Positions 32,021 to 44,340 of a stretch of 64,000 nt of DNA are shown here, piece by piece; positions within the stretch are counted from its first letter, which is position 1; each line of letters starts with the position of its first letter. This DNA is from Gambelia wislizenii (taxonomy: Eukaryota > Chordata > Lepidosauria > Squamata > Crotaphytidae). The notes beneath the pieces were generated by a model, which saw only the letters and a list, made by a program, of their open reading frames with translations, made no database searches and was not told the origin of the DNA. The stretch lies in NCBI GenBank assembly GCA_030847615.1, contig JAUMIR010000001.1, positions 63,625,501-63,689,500 on the forward strand, in the 5' to 3' direction. The position numbers were made by a program, and so were the translations under genes.

Positions 32021-32250
32021 CTAAGGCCTAATCCACACTACACAAATAGTTCAGATTGAAATTGGATTATTTGCCATGGCTCCTTCCTATGGGATTTTGG
32101 GATTTGTATTTTTACAAGGTCTTTAGCTTTTTCTGCCAATGAGTGCTGATACCTCACCAAACTACAAATCCCAGTCTTCCATAGGAAGGAGCCATGGCAA
32201 ATAATCCAAGTTCAAACTGGATTATTTGTATAGTGTGGATGCACCCTTAG
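32021..32250. mobile_element. Palindromic hAT-like MITE
   Basis: About 228 bp; left arm TAAGGCCTAATCCACACTA and right arm, inverted, TAAGGGTGCATCCACACTA. Inner blocks GGATTATTTGCCATGGCTCC and TCCTATGG pair with GGAGCCATGGCAAATAATCC. The outer arms pair over about 90 bp each. No target duplication could be fixed. Confidence 0.7.
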
Positions 32251-32756
32251 AAGTCATTACCATTGTAAATTTCAGTAAGGAAGCTGACTTCCAAAATCTT
32301 TATATTTCATATACGGCACTAAATGGAGGCATGCATGCAACTCAGTCCTATCGTGAAGCTGTACTACTTCATAATGTGTGTGGACAAGAATGATTCATTC
32401 AGAGTTGTCTCCTAATCAAAATACATCTGCATAGGAAAGGTGGATATCTCACAGCAAAAGCTAAGATGGAGTTCTCCTGTATTAAATTCAACTTTATGTG
32501 CAAGAGCTTCTGCCTTCCTCCAGCCCTTCTCGGGATGGTACAACCCCATGAGAAAGTACATTTCTAACAATGTATAGATCATGATAACACAGGAATCCTG
32601 TCAAAACAGCTTATACTGTGACCTTCAACAACCAATCAGAAAATGTAGGATTATTGGTAAAATGTCATCTATGAAGTCAATTTGAATAATGAATAAATCT
32701 GAGGGGGAAAATGTTGTCATCAAAGGACATCCATGGATATACATTGTGTAGTCAGA
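32251..32756. other. Unassigned interval
   Basis: No gene or named repeat seen. Confidence 0.35.
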
Positions 32757-32992
32757 GAGCCAGCATGGTACAGTGGTGTGAGCACCAGACTAGGATAGTG
32801 GGAGACCAGGGTTTGAATCCTTGATCAGCCATGGAAACCCATTAGGAGGCAAGTCACACTCTCTCAGCCTCAGAAGAAGGCAAGGACAAACCCCCTTTGA
32901 ACAAATTCTGGCAAGAAAATCCTGTGATTGGTTCCCCTTAGGGTTGTCATAAGTCAGAAATGACTTGAAGACACACAAAAACAAAGCCAAAT
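32757..32992 (+). mobile_element. tRNA-derived SINE, copy 3
   Basis: Head AGCCAGCATGGTACAGTGG, B-box GGTTTGAATCC (32812), then TCTCAGCCTCAGAAGAAGG, GGCAAGAAAATCCTG and a tail ending CTTGAAGACACACAAAAACAAA. Same family as 17569 and 27186. Confidence 0.8.
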
Positions 32993-34332
32993 ACAAATCA
33001 AAGTCTAACATCTGAAACAGGAGGAAGTGGAGGGGAGGAGGAAGAAGAGGCTATAAATCCTTATCAATTAAAGCCCTCCCCTTTTTAGATTTTTCATTAA
33101 TACACCCTACCCTCAAGTCTCTCCCTACTGTTAGGCTGAGTGAGATAGTTACCAGAGGCAGCAGGTGTTGGGAGGCAATAGCAAGTTGAAAGAAAAGTTG
33201 GAAGCATGTCCAAATGTCAAATGGTTTACACCTCCAAAGCTAGTCTGCTGCCTTCAGATGTTATTGAGGATGTTTTCCTATTGTCATTGTTGAAGAAAGA
33301 TTTAATTGCCACTCCCATTGGCGTTTGTATATGGAATGGGAGGGGATGTCCATCCTATTAGAAAAATACCTTGTGCTATCCCTAGCTAGCTCCATCCCCA
33401 TGTCTGTACCTATTCCAACCCCAACCATGTCTGAAAAACTGACTCTCAACATATTTAAATGGATACATTTAGAAGCCTTTTCATAGCCTAGAGTCCCCAT
33501 CAGAAAGGGTTCCTGTTTATAGAAAGGTTGTGAAGCAGCTTTGTCAAGATGCACATATAAGTCCTCTTCAGAGCTTTGTGTTAAATGCATGAAGGTTGGG
33601 TATGGAATGTACAGTATTAGCATGAGGGTGTTGGGAGCAAGTCATGTATGTTTCCACATTACATCCTTTGTGTTAGCTCAGTACATACATGAAACATAGC
33701 TCATGTCTTAATAAATATCTGAAACATAGGGAGAAACAGGTTACATTAGCAAGGGCTGAGATCTTACTTTGGGTTGCATAGCATTAATCTCTATATGTTG
33801 ACTGTGCTACATGCACCTTGTGTTGAATGGCAATGTTATGCAAATGAATGCCCAACCAAACATGCAAACCACACATAAAACCACTTCCAATTTCAGCAAG
33901 GCAGATGGATATGTATCAACTTAGAATGCCCCTTGCATGCACAAGAGTACTGCACTTCCACAACCTTGAATTGAATGAAGACATTGCACGTAAGAAAAAA
34001 AAAATATCCACCCTGAAGGGAAACACACATCCATAAAACACCAACAAGATTCTGGATCTGTTAATTCCTTGTCATAGTATCCTGAAGCACTAGAAAGCAA
34101 TGACTTTCCTGAGAAACAGGAGACTAATGCCATGATATGTCATTCTCTGTCAGCTGGTTTGCTTTTCTTTTTGAAGCCAGTGAGAGGAAGCTGGCTGAGG
34201 TTGAAAGGCTCTGTTTGACTACAGATGAGTGACAGACCTATCACATTTGGCCATGGGCCAGGTTTTTCCCACAGCTGCCATTCGCTTACCTTCGCACACT
34301 TCTGTGGAATTAAATTCTACTGAAATGAATGA
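32993..34332. other. Unassigned interval
   Basis: About 1.3 kb without recognisable features; the open frame at 33261-33623 (minus) shows no family motif. Confidence 0.35.
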
Positions 34333-34765
34333 CTGAGATGAATTGAGAAGGATATCCTGAAGAGAATGAGAAAGATGGTAAAGGATATGGAAACCAAGTC
34401 AGGAGAAGAGAAGACTGAAAGAGATAACATGATGATAGTCATCTTCAAATATCTGAAGGGCTGCCACATGTGGAGGGAACATGTGGAAGGAACATGTGGT
34501 ATTCCAATGGGGAGGATCCAAACTAACAGGTTCAAATTACAAGAAAGGAGATTTCAACTGAACATTGGGAGGAACCTTCTGACAGTAAGAGTTGTTCAGC
34601 AGTGGAATAGATTAGCTTGGAAGAAACCAGACTCTCCTTTGTTTCTGGTTTTTAAACAGAGGCTGGATGTCTCATGTTTTAGCTAGGGGTTTCCTTTGTT
34701 GGCAGGGGGTTGGATTAGATTAAATTTGAGGTCCCTTCCAAATCTCTAGTTCTATGAGTCTCTGA
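34333..34765 (+). mobile_element. CR1 LINE 3' fragment, copy 4 (diverged)
   Basis: Forward reading carries weakened CR1 motifs: IFKYLKGCHM, NRFKLQERRFQLNIGRNLLTVRVVQQWN, FKQRLD, ending in GGTTGGATTAGATT and TAGTTCTATGAG (34750). More diverged than other copies, so likely older. Confidence 0.75.
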
Positions 34766-36130
34766 ATGAAACATAACCTCATAAGTCAAAACCATATTTT
34801 GGATGGTTTGCACTTCTGATGAGATTTTAGCATGCCAGATGCTGTCTACATTAGGTATTTTGATCAGAAGCTTCCTGGTGAATAACACTAGCATAACCAG
34901 GGTTTATGCTAGTACAAGATTTTTTTCAAATTGTGCAAGGAGGTTCCCAGTGCGTTGATTTACAATGGTTTCTGCAAAGTTGTGCAACAGCAGTTCCACA
35001 GCACTAGGAAGAAATTCTGCCCCTCCAAGCAGAAAGGTCACTGATTGGCTGGGGGTGTGCTGAGAGAACTTCCTCATGCTATTGCCTGCCAATATCCTCC
35101 CAGAATTCCCATGTAAATATGCTGGCAGATCCTTATATTCTTGGCCTTTGTCTTTAATCTTTCTCTCTCTGTGTGTGTGGTTAACACTGTAAGTAATGTG
35201 GGCAAGTAATGAAGGGAAAGGTTTGTTGCTCTCCATACTGTTGTGAGCCTCGAGGGGTGCCAAAGGGATATTTGTCTTCAGAAACATCATCTAACAAATG
35301 TTTCATTTTACAGACCTTCTCTAGGTAAGTGTTGAAAACTCCTGTAGAAGGGATAGAACTCCCTTTCTCAGAATTCCTAAAAGATGAAGGAGAGATTCCC
35401 GCCCCAGCTGTGTGTTTCCTTACCATGCCACCATGGTACACCTTCTTGTAAAAACTGACTGATCTATATCTTGGTGGAGCTACAGAATTTACCTTTTGCT
35501 ATTGCTAGGTAGGACCAAAGTGACTGCATGCTTTCTCTGAAACATCTTGAACAGACCACAGTCCAGATACAGGGGTTGGAAATCTGTATCCAGTAATATC
35601 ATTGCTGTATTCTTCATTTCAGCAATTTCATGAAGCCTCAGCCTGCCCCAATGTACCTAGACACAGTTGAACAGTCCATGGAGCTGGGCCAGTTTATCCC
35701 CAACTGGGGGAAAAAAAGAATATGGCCTATGGGTGTTAATTAGAGTGAAAAAGAGGAAAGTCAAAACAATCCCCTCCATTTCTTGTTTTTCACATGGTTT
35801 CACAGTATCACTTTCTCCATCTGTTGCTATGAGATGCCAGGGAGAAGGGCAACGCTAGCCGCTGACCTGAGAAGCTGCAATTTATCCACATCTTTCCTAG
35901 CATCCCCCTGTTACCTCTGGGTCATTGGTTTAGTAAGGAGTATGTGCTGCTTCTTTTTTTCCTAGCAGGTGGTATTGGCAGATTTGCTGAATATTTATGA
36001 ACGCCTTGTGCTCACTCAGACTGGTGTTATAGCAACTAATTTGTTTATCTGTTCAAGTTACCCATCTTCCTATCTCTTGGAGAGCTGGAACTTCTAAATC
36101 TGTTTTGGAGCCCTTCTGACATTCTGCTTT
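34766..36130. other. Unassigned interval
   Basis: No gene or named repeat seen; a (CT)n/(GT)n run at 35160-35180. Confidence 0.35.
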
Positions 36131-36279
36131 GGAGTACTTGCCTCCATTTCTTGCTTCTTTCCTTATACAATAAAACATTAATCAATGGCTGGCTTCTTAA
36201 TCATTCTAGCTATTTTGTCAAGGTCAAGTTAGGTAAGAAACCTAAGGGCCCCTGATATTAGGACTAACTAATAGCCATG
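36131..36279 (+). repeat. Local direct duplication, left copy
   Basis: About 149 bp, from GGAGTACTTGCCTCCATTTC to ATAGCCATG, repeated with a few differences and small indels at 37193-37339. Shared landmarks: CTTATACAAT, AACATTAATCAATGGCTGGC, GTTAGGTAAGAAACCTAAG. Confidence 0.85.
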
Positions 36280-37192
36280 ACTTGATTTTTCTTTTTCTAG
36301 CAAGGTTTTGGGCTTCAGTGATTTAAGAAGCTGTATTATTTCATCCACTTATTTCATCAAATATCTCAAATTCCAGATATGTTGGGTTTAAGGGTGGAAA
36401 GAATATTCATAATTATTAACCCCCAGAGCAAAATAAAAATAAAATAAAATGGGTTTCCTGACAGTTGGGAAATCCCATTGGGAAGAATAACTAGCAAGAA
36501 TTTTGATTTTGTGCATGTTGTTCCTAGTATTCAAATGTTCAAAGTGTTCTGGAGGAATTATTCTGCAGAGAGAAAAAAAAAAGTGAGGGTGGGTTTCACC
36601 AAAACAAAACAAAACAACCCAAACCTCACCCTGTTTTCTGTACAGGGGTGTGTGTCCAAAAAAACAAAAAACAACCTGATGTGCTTTTCACCTCAACATA
36701 ATCTCTCTTTACCAGTTTCTGACATTTGAATACTGGGAGGATACTGCAGAGGAATATTTGTTTTATCCCACAGTGGGTAAAAACTACAGTGATTATTCAT
36801 CCTCATGTGTGAAGATGAAATAGTCAATGATTTACATCCTTAGTGAGGTGAGACTAATATGGATGATGAGTCTACAGCATTTCAGACATGCTTAAATGCC
36901 ATCATGTTATTTATTGCTTTGGGTGTTCCAGAGCTGTATACACATTTTGAAGCTGATCCTACTCATAAGTTTTGGCTGTGTGTAGATGTGGCTCAAAGAA
37001 AAATCAGTTCAGGGTAGGGGCCTTTCAGTCTCAGAGCACCATCTGTAAAACAATACTATTTTATCTATCTTAGGAGTAGTGGAAGTATGAGTGACATGGG
37101 GACTGTAGAGCACATTGCAGAGTCAGACAGGGTAGTTATAATAATCTGCTTTTTTCCTGCCTTTTCCTCTTGTTGTTCCTCCTTTCAGCTCT
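36280..37192. other. Unassigned interval between direct duplicates
   Basis: No gene recognised. Contains AAAACAAAACAAA-type runs near 36600 and 36660. Confidence 0.35.
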
Positions 37193-37339
37193 GGAGTGCT
37201 TGCCTCCATTTCTTGCATCTTTCCTTATACAATAGAACATTAATCAATGGCTGGCTTCTTAATCATTCCAGCTTTTTTATCATGGTAAGTTAGGTAAGAA
37301 ACCTAAGTGCTGTGATATTAGGACTGACTAATAGCCATG
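37193..37339 (+). repeat. Local direct duplication, right copy
   Basis: Partner of 36131-36279, offset about 1.06 kb. Divergence is moderate, so the duplication is not very recent. Confidence 0.85.
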
Positions 37340-38489
37340 TCCTCAAAATGGTAGGGCCAGTCCTACCATTCAGTTGATTGAGGAAAACACTTCTGGCAGC
37401 AGCTGCTAGGGGAAGCAAAGCAGCAGTGAGATGTTAGATGAAGGAGGGAGCGGCATATGCTATGTTACTTGCTCAGTGTGCCCTAAACCATTATGATGTC
37501 TTCATGTGCAATGGAGAATGCTATTCCATCACCACTGTTCAGCTAAAGTTCAGCTACCAGTACAGTTGACTTCTGTATATGGAATTGGTCATGGCACAAT
37601 CTTGTCCTTTATCTCAAGCAGCAAAATAGTTTGGACCAGCCCTGTATACTGTCATGTCATCTTGTGCAGCTATTTTCAGTGTTATATTCGCTTCCAAATA
37701 TTTGCCGGTGTTTAGAAAAAGGATTCTAAAAGACAGCTTTTGCTTTCGATATTCTAGTATTTCAGTCAAATGTGAAGTGATAATGAATCACACCATCAGC
37801 CTACTTAGAATTCATTTTTATTTATTGGTAGACTTCTTTTACATGGAAAGCAGGCAATTATTAGAAGCTATATTTCAGAAACTTAATCCAGCCAGCCTGC
37901 TCAATAAAATACATGACTTAGTGATGACTTATACAATGTTATCCTCACATACAAACATCTTAACTTATATATGTGATTTATTTATGTGACTTTGACTTTA
38001 TCCAGATGCTTAACATAAAGAGAGAAACACAATGCCCTGAATAATTTATGTATGATTTTCTTTTCTTTTTTTCTACTACAGCCTCTTCTAGCTTGGCATC
38101 CTAAAAATGTTTTGGACCAGCTCCCTCTATTTTCTCACTACTGCCCAGATACTGGGTACTGCTGCCCAAAACATCTGGATTAGGAATATAAATATTCACT
38201 TATTTCACTTCTACGTGGAAGAATGTGAATATTCATTTATTTCAAACTCCCATGGACTCTCCCATATCCTCCCACAATGTATTCCCCCCCCCAGCAAGGT
38301 GGAACATAGAGAAGGGCCCCTCCAACAGACCTTGGCACAAAATTATTTATTACCTAATTCATTATGATCGTATCCTTACTCTTAGAGGGAGATGCTTGTG
38401 GGATTCTCTGCCTCAGATGCCAAAACAAACTGGGCAGCCTTGGATACTATACATCTTCAGTTAGGAGATGAGCCCCCCCCCATTTGCCA
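37340..38489. other. Unassigned interval
   Basis: No gene. A short hairpin (GGTAGGGCC/GTCCTACC) at 37351-37368. Confidence 0.35.
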
Positions 38490-38589
38490 TGCTGCCTGAG
38501 GCATCAGAATTAAATAAATAAATATCCCACCTTTCTCTCAAATGGAACTCAAAGCCCTTAAAATGTAAGTTTAAATCAGAATAGCTAAA

Positions 38590-38634
<45 letters not shown>

Positions 38635-38640
38635 TTGGAT
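38490..38640 (-). mobile_element. L2-like LINE 3' tail plus (TA)n
   Basis: ATTAAATAAATAAATATCCCACCTTTCTC (38508-38537) is the reverse complement of an L2-type 3' end. It is followed by L2-like UTR and a (TA)n microsatellite at 38595-38630. Confidence 0.45.
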
Positions 38641-39370
38641 ATGCACAATGGCCTTAGGTATGTAGGGATGTTGCCTCTTAGGTATGTACAATGGGTTTAG
38701 GGATGTTGCCTCCTTCAGTGTGCTGATTGGCCCTTCCTGTCACTCCCTCAGCCAATCACCACCTACATGCAAATTCCCTCTCCACCTCACAATACACTCC
38801 TGCCACTCATGGCCAATCTGCATACTGGGAGCTACCAAACAATGTGTTACAGTGTTGGCTATAGTTACTAAGGCTGCAGGCCTTTCCAGTTCACCAATGT
38901 CTCAGGACTGCACAATTCCCACTTATGATTTAAGTCTACACAGTAATATCATTTATATTCCCACTGTGACGGGACCCAGGCAGTCAACTGGTGGTGGTGG
39001 CGGGAACTGGTGGTCACCACTGCAACGAGACCCAGGCAACCAGGTTTGAGGTCTACTGGGCATTTTTTAGAGAGTTTAACAGTGTATGGTCTCAAAAGCA
39101 TTAAACCCTCAATCAAATTAAAACACCACTTTTAAGACATTAACTTAAAAACAAACCTGCACAAAACACATATTAAAAACAGCATACCTAATTGGATATA
39201 CCTGTAACCTGGTCAGGTAAGGCTCAAGGCTTGTTTAAACAGGAAATTTCTTCACCTGATGGTATCATGGTTTTTTGTTTCACCCCTGCTGCCATCTTGT
39301 GTTTTGTTTCTGCCCTGAATCATAGTGAGTGAGGCCCTAAGGGAAATTCAGCTAAGTTTCATTTATGCAC
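38641..39370. other. Unassigned interval with minor repeats
   Basis: Two related 30-bp blocks, CACTGTGACGGGACCCAGGC (38961) and CACTGCAACGAGACCCAGGC (39017), about 56 bp apart. No gene. Confidence 0.4.
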
Positions 39371-39436
39371 ATGCTCCAAAGGGGGACAAATGCACAGGGA
39401 GACAAATGCTCCAAAAGGGGACAAATGCACAGGATT
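39371..39436. repeat. Short tandem duplication
   Basis: Two copies, about 35 bp apart, of TGCTCCAAAGGGGGACAAA / TGCTCCAAAAGGGGACAAA, each followed by TGCACAGG. Confidence 0.8.
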
Positions 39437-40444
39437 ATCCAAAACTATCTCTGCACTTCAACAACCCTCCATCTTGATGATAAACTTGACAATGAGCAGG
39501 GAAAAGGCACTGGGGAAATGGGTAGCAGGAGAAGGTTAAACTCCCCCGGTTTTCCCCAGTCCTTTTCCATTTCAGTCACCCCTTCATGAATCACCTTTTG
39601 AAGAAATAGAAACATAGCAGGGAATCTAATACATACTGAATCTGTTGTGGTCCCTTGGTTATCAGTATTGTTCAGGAAGGATTTTGAACACCTAAAAAGT
39701 GCTAATTCTCTATACCTATCAGGAAAAGACTCTGGTGGGGGTGCAATTCTTAGCTGTTTCTTCTTTTTTAAAGTGCCTACCAGATGGCAGCCACATTTCC
39801 AAACAATGGTGAAACAGAATAAGAAATTAAAGACAGGTTTATTTCTTCTGACAAGCTTATTCTTCTTCTCATTCCATTTAGTGACACAGTCTCCTTCCCA
39901 GTGCTTAGTCACCAGAAAACATAAATAACATTCTGGTTTTAGATTTATTTATGTATTGCATACAGTAGAGTTTTTATCCATCCATTTCCACTTAGATCAC
40001 AAGGACTGCTTACCCTACAGGGAAAAAAATAGAGTCAGGATAATAGAAAAACTTTTAAAACAACTTTATTTTATTCTGTGCACAACACTGATTCTAGCTG
40101 TCAGCAAGACGATGATTTAATACCACAACAAAGACTTGCAAAAATTCAATGTGGGTTATGACTAAACGAGCCCAGAAACATCAGTATGGAAAAGATGCTT
40201 CTTGTTTGCTAATGGCATTATATATGGCACAACCTCCTGTCACCAGTGAGAAGGTCATAGGCAGAAAGCAAAGTTTGTCACCTTCACCACTGGAAAAACT
40301 CTTGGCAGTAACTGTACTGCACTACAAGAGCAATCCAAAAGAAGATGTCTTCAGCCAGCCCTGTACTTCCTGTCATCACCTACAATTCCTGAAATAAAAC
40401 ACAGGCCAAAGAGAAGCAGTGATATAGACTTGAGTAGATTGACT
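39437..40444. other. Unassigned interval
   Basis: No recognisable gene. 39941-40015 may be a diverged L2 3' tail (minus). Confidence 0.3.
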
Positions 40445-41001
40445 CAGGGCTTGTCTACACTAGGCAAATTCCCCAGCTTGCTCCCATTCCAGAACCCCGC
40501 TGTCCAAACGATGCAGACATTTACCCCATCTGCCCCCAGGCAGTCCAAATGACCCCTGGGGCAGGTCCAGGGCTGGAACAGGGACAAGCCAGGTTGTGCC
40601 TGATAACCCATTATTGGAAAATCCCCAGTTTAGCCCAGTTTATCTGGGAAAAACTAGATCAGGCCCCACGTATCCACAGGAGCTCATTTGACACGCTGCC
40701 CCTCCCTGCTGCTACTAGCTCCCTGGCTGTTCCGGAAGCCAGGCAGGGGTACCTCAACATGTGGCTGAGGCTGGTCACATGCAGGAGGCCTGCAATCACA
40801 TGTTGTGGCATCCATGCCTGGTTTCCACATTAGCAGGGGAAATGACAGCGATGGTGGTGGTGGCTTCAGTGATGGGCCAACATCCTGTTTGGACTCTGGC
40901 CCATTTTCTCCAGGTAATCAGGGGGAGGGGAAAGGCCAGACCTAGAGTCAGGATATGATGGTGGGGAGCAGGCATATCATGCCTGGTGTAGATGAGCCCT
41001 C
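40445..41001 (+). mobile_element. hAT-like non-autonomous element, copy B
   Basis: Termini CAGGGCTTGTCTACACTAGG and, inverted from the right, GAGGGCTCATCTACACCAGG form a hAT-type TIR. The interior shares AGCCAGGCAGGGGT, CAACATGTGGCTG, GGGCCAACATCCTG and CAGTTTATCTGGG blocks with the inverted copy at 9253-9685. About 557 bp, non-coding. Flanking 8-mers do not match, so the duplication is lost or the ends are misplaced. Confidence 0.6.
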
Positions 41002-41668
41002 AGACTCAAGTCAGACTCAAGTTGCTTCAATGACTCAACTTGGATGTAACTCAACAATAAATGATGCACTGACCTGGCTCTACTTGCAACTTGTATATTC
41101 TTTTTTTAGCAACCAACTTGCTAGCCTTTGTTCAGTAACATATGCATTCATCCAGAAACGTTATGGAATGGGAAATGGTTTACCTCCATTGAACAACACT
41201 TCCATGATTTCACTGCTTTTTGCCTACTAGTCACATAATGGAAGTGGTAACAGGAAATGCATTAACAAATGGTCTTAAGACAGAAGGACCCTTCTAAAGC
41301 TTTTCCAAAGCTTTAGAAAGCTTCTCTGATGTGTACACCCCACCACCACTTCCTTCTTTTCTATTAAAGTTGGCTTTCAGACTTGAAACTTGAGACTTGA
41401 AAGCATCTTGCAAGGGCTTGAGACTCAACTTGAGTCTTGGAGTAAAAGGATTGAATACATCACTGAAGAGAAGGGGACATCAGGAAAAGTGAAGAAGGAG
41501 GCATCGGGAATTCCTAAAGATGGAACAGAACTTCTTCTAGCCCCAGCATCAGTCACAGTATGTACCACAGGGATGGGATTTGTGGGACTGCAATTCCAGT
41601 ATACCCAAAGTGAAGAATATCAGGAGCTGCAGTTCAATAATATCTGGAAGGCCACATGATTCACACTC
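41002..41668. other. Unassigned interval
   Basis: 41565-41655 resembles the half-palindromic small repeat (GGACTGCAATTCC). No gene. Confidence 0.35.
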
Positions 41669-41842
41669 CTAATTGGATTTTCTTAGGCAAAGAATACTGA
41701 AAGGTGGATTCCCATTATGGCTGAATAGTGTTTGAACTTTTTTTTACATTATTAAATTGTTCAATATGTTTTTTAGAATGTTTAGAATGTTTAAATTATT
41801 TTAAATAAACAAATAAAACGACAGCATCACTGAAGCCACCAT
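41669..41842 (+). repeat. Unidentified repeat, inverted partner of 54167-54345
   Basis: About 175 bp, from AATTGGATTTTCTTAGGC to CATCACTGAAGCCACC, present in reverse complement near 54.2 kb. Differences are few: one or two substitutions near each end, a poly-T length change, and two rather than three copies of a 9-bp TTTAGAATG unit. I do not recognise the family. The CR1 copy begins immediately after it. Confidence 0.85.
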
Positions 41843-42485
41843 TGTTGAGCATGAGTCAACAATGTGATGCAGCATCTAAAAAACCCAATACAGTTCTAGG
41901 CTGCATCAATAGGAGTATAGTGTCTAGACTGAGAGAAGTAATAGTAACAATCTGTTCTGCTTTGGTCAGAACTCACCTGGAATACTGTGTCCAATTCTGG
42001 ACACCACAATTGAAGAGAGATGTTGACAAGCTAGAACGTGTCCAGAGGAGGGTGACTAAAACAGTGAAAAGTCTGGAAACCATGCCCTAAGAGGAGTTGC
42101 TTAGGGAGCTGGGTATATTTAGCCCGGAGAAGAAAGGGTTGAGAGGTGACATAATAGCCATGTTTAAATATTTGAAAGGATGTCATATTGAAGAGGGAGC
42201 AAGCTTGTTTTCTGCTGCACCAGGAACTAGGACACGGAGCAATGGATTCAAACTACAGGGGAAAAAAGATTCCAGCTACTGTAAATATTAGGAAGAACTC
42301 CCTGACAGTAAGAGCTGTTCAACAGTGCAATATGTTGACTTGGAAAGTAGTGGAATCTCCTTCTTTGGAGGTTTTTAAACAGAGGCTGGATGGCCATCTG
42401 CCAGGATTTGATTGAGTATTCCTGCAGGGCAGGGGGTTGGACTGGATGGCCCTTACAGTCTCTTCCAACTCTATGATTCTATGCT
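41843..42485 (+). mobile_element. CR1 LINE 3' fragment, copy 5
   Basis: Forward coding: [61 protein letters not shown], a stop, then [27 protein letters not shown]. It ends with GGACTGGATGGCCC and the octamer TATGATTCTATG (42471-42484). A stop at about 42088-42090 and a later frame change make it inactive. Confidence 0.9.
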
Positions 42486-43751
42486 TACAAGCATGCAGAG
42501 GCTGAATGGAAAGAGAAGTAGCCAGCTCCCTGTGTGAACATTGTTGTAATCCACTTAGGAGCCATTAGGAAGTTCATGAGATGTTTGTTTCCTAGTGATC
42601 TGCAAAGGACACACATGTTTCCCCTCTCTCCACAAATCAAATGTGAACTACACCTGTGTTTCAGCAGGTGTTCTCAATTGGAGAAAAACTTCCCAGCATG
42701 AAGCTGCATTAGGTGCTATTTCACCGGTTTTAACAATTTTACTTATACTCCCATAAACACATGTTTGTTTTGCTGGGACAACAAGGTGCCATTTAGATAG
42801 CTAAGGCTCAATTAACTAAGTTTCTGTTCTTCTGCAGCTGATGTAAATCAGGCTATTAGGGCGGCAGCAAAAATAAGAGAGCAGAATGGGCTCTAACCAT
42901 TTAGTGGCTGCTAATTGAGATGAAACTGAGAGTGACACATTGAATTTTAGCATTCTCCATGTAGACAGTTTAGTGCTCTTTTTTATTGCAAGAATTTATG
43001 AACTGTGTGATGATAGCACCAGTGGAAACATGACAATGTAATGGCAAGGCTCACTGTAGTGCTTTATTTTTTATTGTCTAACAATTGGGAAAGATGGGAG
43101 GTAATGGAACATTGCTCCACATGCTTTCAAAGGAACATTTTGGTGAAACTGCCATTTCCCAAACCATTTCTAGCTCTGAATTAAAAGGATAGTCTGGATA
43201 GGATATGAGTAAATGTGAAGCAGTCGGGTCTCATCAAAGAGGCTCTTGCGGAAAAAACTTGTGATTTCTTTTTATTTATGAACCCATCCCTTATTGTCAA
43301 CAAAGCCAGGAAGATACCAGATGTTAAATATTCCAGAATGAATGAATGAATTGATTGATTGACTGAGTGATTGATTGATTGATTCTGGAAGAAACTATCT
43401 GAGATCTAATTAATTAATTAATACGCCACTTTGATTTCCAGTGCAACAGCTACACAGCTAAGCCTTACATCTTCCTGTGTCTGGTACAGGGAAGCTATAT
43501 AGCACTAGATGTATGCAAAGCCACACTGAGAAATGTCATTACTTGTATCTGACATTTCTGGGGGACTCCTCAAAAAACAAAATCCTCATGTATTTTGTCT
43601 ATGCCACAACCTCCAAATTCATGCCAAGTTCTGCTGCAGGAGATATTCAGAAGCAATCTAGGGCTACACAAAACCATGAGAAATTTTAGTACTCATATTA
43701 TTTTTATGTTTTGTTTTATTTATTCATCATACCAAGGACCTCATGTTGGTA
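42486..43751. other. Unique-looking interval, possible conserved non-coding sequence
   Basis: 42600-43060 is repeat-poor with homeodomain-like motifs (CTCAATTAACTAAG, GCTGCTAATTGAGATG) and no open frame of interest. 43340-43400 has ATGA/ATTG microsatellite runs. Function inferred only from look; needs an alignment across reptiles. Confidence 0.3.
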
Positions 43752-44340
43752 ATCATAGAATCATAGAGTTGGAAAAGACCACAAGGGCCATCCACCCCAA
43801 CCTTCTGCCATGCAGGAATAAATGATTCCCGACAGATGGGCATCCAGCCTCTGTTTAAAAACCTCCAAAGAAGGAGAATCCACCACACTCTGAGGCAGTG
43901 CATTCCACTTCCGAACAGCTCTTACTGTCAGGAAGTTCTTCCTAATGTTCAGGTGGAATCTCTTTTCCTGTAGTTTGAATCCATTGGTCCATATCCTAGT
44001 CTTTGGAGAAGCAGAAAACAAGCTTGCTCCATCCTCAGTTTGACATCCCTTCAAATATTTAAACATGGCTATCATGTCCCCTCTCAACATTCTCTTCTCC
44101 AGATTAAACATGCCCAGCTCCCTAAACTGCTCCTCATAGGGCATGGCTTCCAGACCTCCCACCATTCTGGTTGCCCTCCTCTGGACATGTTCCAGCTTCT
44201 CAATATCCTTCCTGTGGAATTGCAGTGCCCAGAAGTAGACACAGTATTCCAGGTGAGGCCTGACCAAAGCAGAATAGAGTGGCATTATTACTTCCCTTGA
44301 TCTAGACACTATATTCCTATTAATGCAGCCTAGAATTGCT
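43752..44340 (-). mobile_element. CR1 LINE 3' fragment, copy 6
   Basis: Minus-strand open frame (44309 to 43761) is almost intact: [85 protein letters not shown]. The 3' octamer lies at 43752-43767. Closely similar in wording to copy 1 (562-1600), so probably the same subfamily. Confidence 0.9.
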
